In this document: in pieces, positions 62,193 through 64,000 of the stretch
Layout: every line of letters begins with the position of its first letter
Numbering within the stretch: position 1 is the stretch's first letter
Source: Phascolarctos cinereus
Lineage: Eukaryota > Chordata > Mammalia > Diprotodontia > Phascolarctidae
Assembly: GCF_002099425.1 (NCBI RefSeq)
Contig: NW_018344260.1
Coordinates: forward strand, 664,501 to 728,500
Direction of reading: 5' to 3'
Length of the DNA stretch: 64,000 nt
Program-made: the position numbers and the translations under genes
The notes under the pieces: generated by a model
Databases searched by the model: none
What the model was told of the DNA's origin: nothing
What the model saw: the letters and a program-made list of their open reading frames with translations, nothing else

Positions 62193-62396
62193 ATGTGGAA
62201 AAATTGGGACACTAATTCATTATTGGTGGAATTATGAACTGATCCAACCATTTTGGAGAGCAATCTGGAATTATATGCAAAGAGTTATTAAACTACCTAT
62301 ACCTTTTGACCAGCAATATCACTGTTTGGTCTATTTTCAAAGATGATTAGGGAAAAAGGAAAAGAACTTATATGTTCTAAAATGTTTATAGCAGCT
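62193..62396 (+). mobile_element. Internal L1 ORF2 segment inside L2
   Basis: TGGAAAAATTGGGACACTAA, 'tattggtggaattatgaact', 'ccattttggagagcaatctg' and 'tttgaccagcaatatcactg' match the L1 stretch at about 13555-13765. Neither L1 end is present. Flanked by CTCCAT on both sides (62189-62194 and 62395-62400). Confidence 0.82.
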
Positions 62397-62640
62397 CCAT
62401 CCCCAGAACTCTCAGACAGCCTGGCTTTTTCTTCCCCCATATACTTATTCTGCTATACATTCTGGTCATTTGCATGCATGTTTTACCTCTTTACTAGATT
62501 ATAAACCCTTGAGGGAAGAGTGTGTTTTATTGACCAGACTGTGTCTCCTCCCTTTTCTCCACCCTTCACCTAACATAACATGTCAATCACAGAATAGGTA
62601 TCTCAATAGTGTTTGTTCATTGGAATGAATGGAATGTATT

Positions 62641-62904
62641 CAGGGAATTTGGATGTGTGAGAGATGAGACTAAAGAAGAAGAGTTCTTGTAGGGGCATTA
62701 AAGACTCATTAAGCAAGCTAGAAAGAAATATGACTTGCTGGCTAATTTTATTTTAGTTCTTTTCCTAGTAATTGTATAACTTCCCTTTGCTCCTCATTAG
62801 TAATGTCTCGACAGTTTTAATCTTCAAGCCCCCTGCAGCATGGGCCAGAGATTACACTGTATATGTATTGGATTTCATGCTCCTGTTTATTTGGGATGTG
62901 TGGG
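62641..62904. other. No gene or repeat recognised
   Basis: No assignable signature. Confidence 0.35.
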
Positions 62905-62907
62905 GTG

Positions 62908-62946
<39 letters not shown>

Positions 62947-63105
62947 ATAGACACACACATATATACACAAACATATATGCACATGTGTGCAAATGAATAT
63001 ATGTGTGCATAGACACATATATAGACGTGCGCAGACATGCAAATATATACACACATATACATTTGCATGTCTGTGCATATATATTCATTATATATATGTA
63101 TTTAA
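62905..63105. repeat. (GT)n and compound TATA/CACA microsatellite
   Basis: A (GT)n run at 62907-62944 followed by mixed ACAT/TATG units. Overlapping Cys/Val/Tyr/His frames on both strands are artefacts. Confidence 0.93.
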
Positions 63106-63127
63106 ACTTTTCAGATGCCCTGTATAT

Positions 63128-63395
63128 ACATAATAACAACAACAATAATAATAGCTAGCATTTATACACTACTTTAAAGTTTGCAAAGAGCTTTACAAAT
63201 ATTAACTCATTTTATATTCACAACAACCCTGGGAGGTATGAGCTATTATTATCCTCATTTTACAGATGAGAAAACTGAGGCAGATAGAGGTTAAGTGACT
63301 TGCCCAGTTACAGGCATCATAAGTGTCTGAGGTTGAATTTGAATTCAGGTCTTCCTGACTCTAGAGCCAATGCTCTATCTAGTGTTCCACCTAAC
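63128..63395 (-). mobile_element. THER1/MIR-class CORE-SINE
   Basis: Full-length antisense copy: AATAATAGCTAGCATTTATA, GTTTGCAAAGAGCTTTACAA, CAACAACCCTGGGAGGTATG, CATTTTACAGATGAGAAAAC and 'gttccacctaactc'. Confidence 0.93.
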
Positions 63396-63424
63396 TCACA
63401 CACTCACTCACACACACACACACA

Positions 63425-63455
<31 letters not shown>

Positions 63456-63458
63456 CCC
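63396..63458. repeat. (CA)n microsatellite
   Basis: Two CA blocks with CACT and CACC interruptions, directly at the head of the THER1. Confidence 0.95.
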
Positions 63459-63489
63459 AGGAGTCACTTTTGTGTAGAGACTGGATCTA

Positions 63490-63650
63490 CTAGTATAAAG
63501 AAATTCTAGGTGAGTAAACTCCCTCTACCAATATACAGGTTACTATCCTCTCTTCAATTTCCAGCCTTAGAGGGTTGCCTAGAGCACTGAAATAGAGATC
63601 AAACAATTTGCCCACATTCCCACAGCCAATAAGTGACAGTACAAGACAGA
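63490..63650 (-). mobile_element. MIR-family SINE (marsupial variant)
   Basis: Antisense: 'gtaaactccctctaccaat', GCCTTAGAGGGTTGCCTAGA, 'caatttgcccacattccc'. Same variant as 2203-2425. Confidence 0.65.
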
Positions 63651-63654
63651 TAAA

Positions 63655-64000
63655 TAAGGCATTTATTAAGCACTTCCTCTGTGCTAGACACTGCAATGAG
63701 TGCCAAAGATACAAATAAAAGCATTCTAGACAGTTTCTGCCCTCAAGGAATTTACATTCTAATGGGGGATCACAACATATAAAGAAGAATTAGAAAATAT
63801 ATAAAGAGGAATTAGGGAGTTGATGGCAGGAAATATATGGGAAGTGCTGTAGAGAGCTGGAACTGAGCAAGAAAGGGCCAAAACTGGCCTACCAAAAACC
63901 CCAGAAGATGCCAGGGAGGGAATCCAACTTATATATGCGTGCATGAATGTATGCAGCAATGTATGTGTGTATCTATGTGTGTGTACACACATATGGGCAT
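63655..64000 (-). mobile_element. L2 LINE 3' region with terminal microsatellite
   Basis: Antisense: GCATTTATTAAGCACTTCCT, GTGCTAGACACTGCAATGAG, CCCTCAAGGAATTTACATTC. A TATG/TGTG tract begins near 63931 and runs to the window end. Confidence 0.82.

Larger units (their letters stand above)
61866..62640 (+). mobile_element. L2 LINE 3' end with two inserts
   Basis: Sense L2: TTCCTGTGCCTGGAATGCCC, 'tcaagtgccacctccttca', then after the inserts 'tagattataaacccttgagg', AGAATAGGTATCTCAATAGT. Interrupted by a WSINE at 61974 and an internal L1 segment at 62193. Confidence 0.85.

Overview
The window looks like non-coding DNA from a marsupial nuclear genome. Three tRNA-headed SINE families typical of marsupials recur: a short ~150-bp WSINE1/WALLSI-like SINE, MAR1-type SINEs with a long 3' body, and THER1/MIR and MIR3 CORE-SINEs. 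They sit among L2, L3/CR1, L1, RTE and Dong-R4 LINEs. The short SINE has the tail form I associate with Australian marsupials rather than the American opossum, so an australidelphian source is likely but not proven. Family names are from memory and were not checked against a database.

I found no host protein-coding exon I can support. Nearly every open frame of 60-200 codons is explained by a LINE remnant, by a SINE read on either strand, or by a microsatellite such as the Tyr/Ile/Leu-rich frames at 41.0-41.7 kb. The window is best read as a gene desert or the inside of a very large intron.

Layout. 0-6.5 kb: an RTE/BovB-like LINE end still open for ~100 codons, then a nest of L2, L1 and SINEs. 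6.5-14.5 kb: L1 territory, with a near-complete 5.9-kb L1 that has a promoter-like 5' tandem array and joins an L3/CR1 tail. 15-19.6 kb: split L3/CR1 copies, THER1 and L2. 19.7-22.1 kb: a 2.4-kb Dong-R4 LINE, uncommon in mammals. 22.7-24.6 kb: a repeat-poor stretch that may be regulatory. 25-34 kb: SINE-riddled L2 copies and an inverted pair of an unclassified repeat. 36-41 kb: L2 with an L1 insertion and a repeat-poor 1.7 kb. 41.1-41.7 kb: a 0.5-kb pentanucleotide mosaic. 42-57.6 kb: L2, MIR3 and MAR1, second copies of two unclassified repeat families, a second Dong-R4 3' end, a hAT-like MITE, and an L2 sitting inside an L1. 58.4-58.6 kb: a decayed 7SL (signal recognition particle RNA) copy. 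59-64 kb: a broken L3/CR1, L1 tails, L2 and (CA)n tracts.

There are no operons or gene pathways here. The content is a layered record of retroposition. L3/CR1, L2, MIR and Dong-R4 form the old layer and L1 the middle one. MAR1 and WSINE, many with visible target-site duplications, are the youngest. All assignments come from reading the sequence by eye; edges are usually good to about 10-20 bp.
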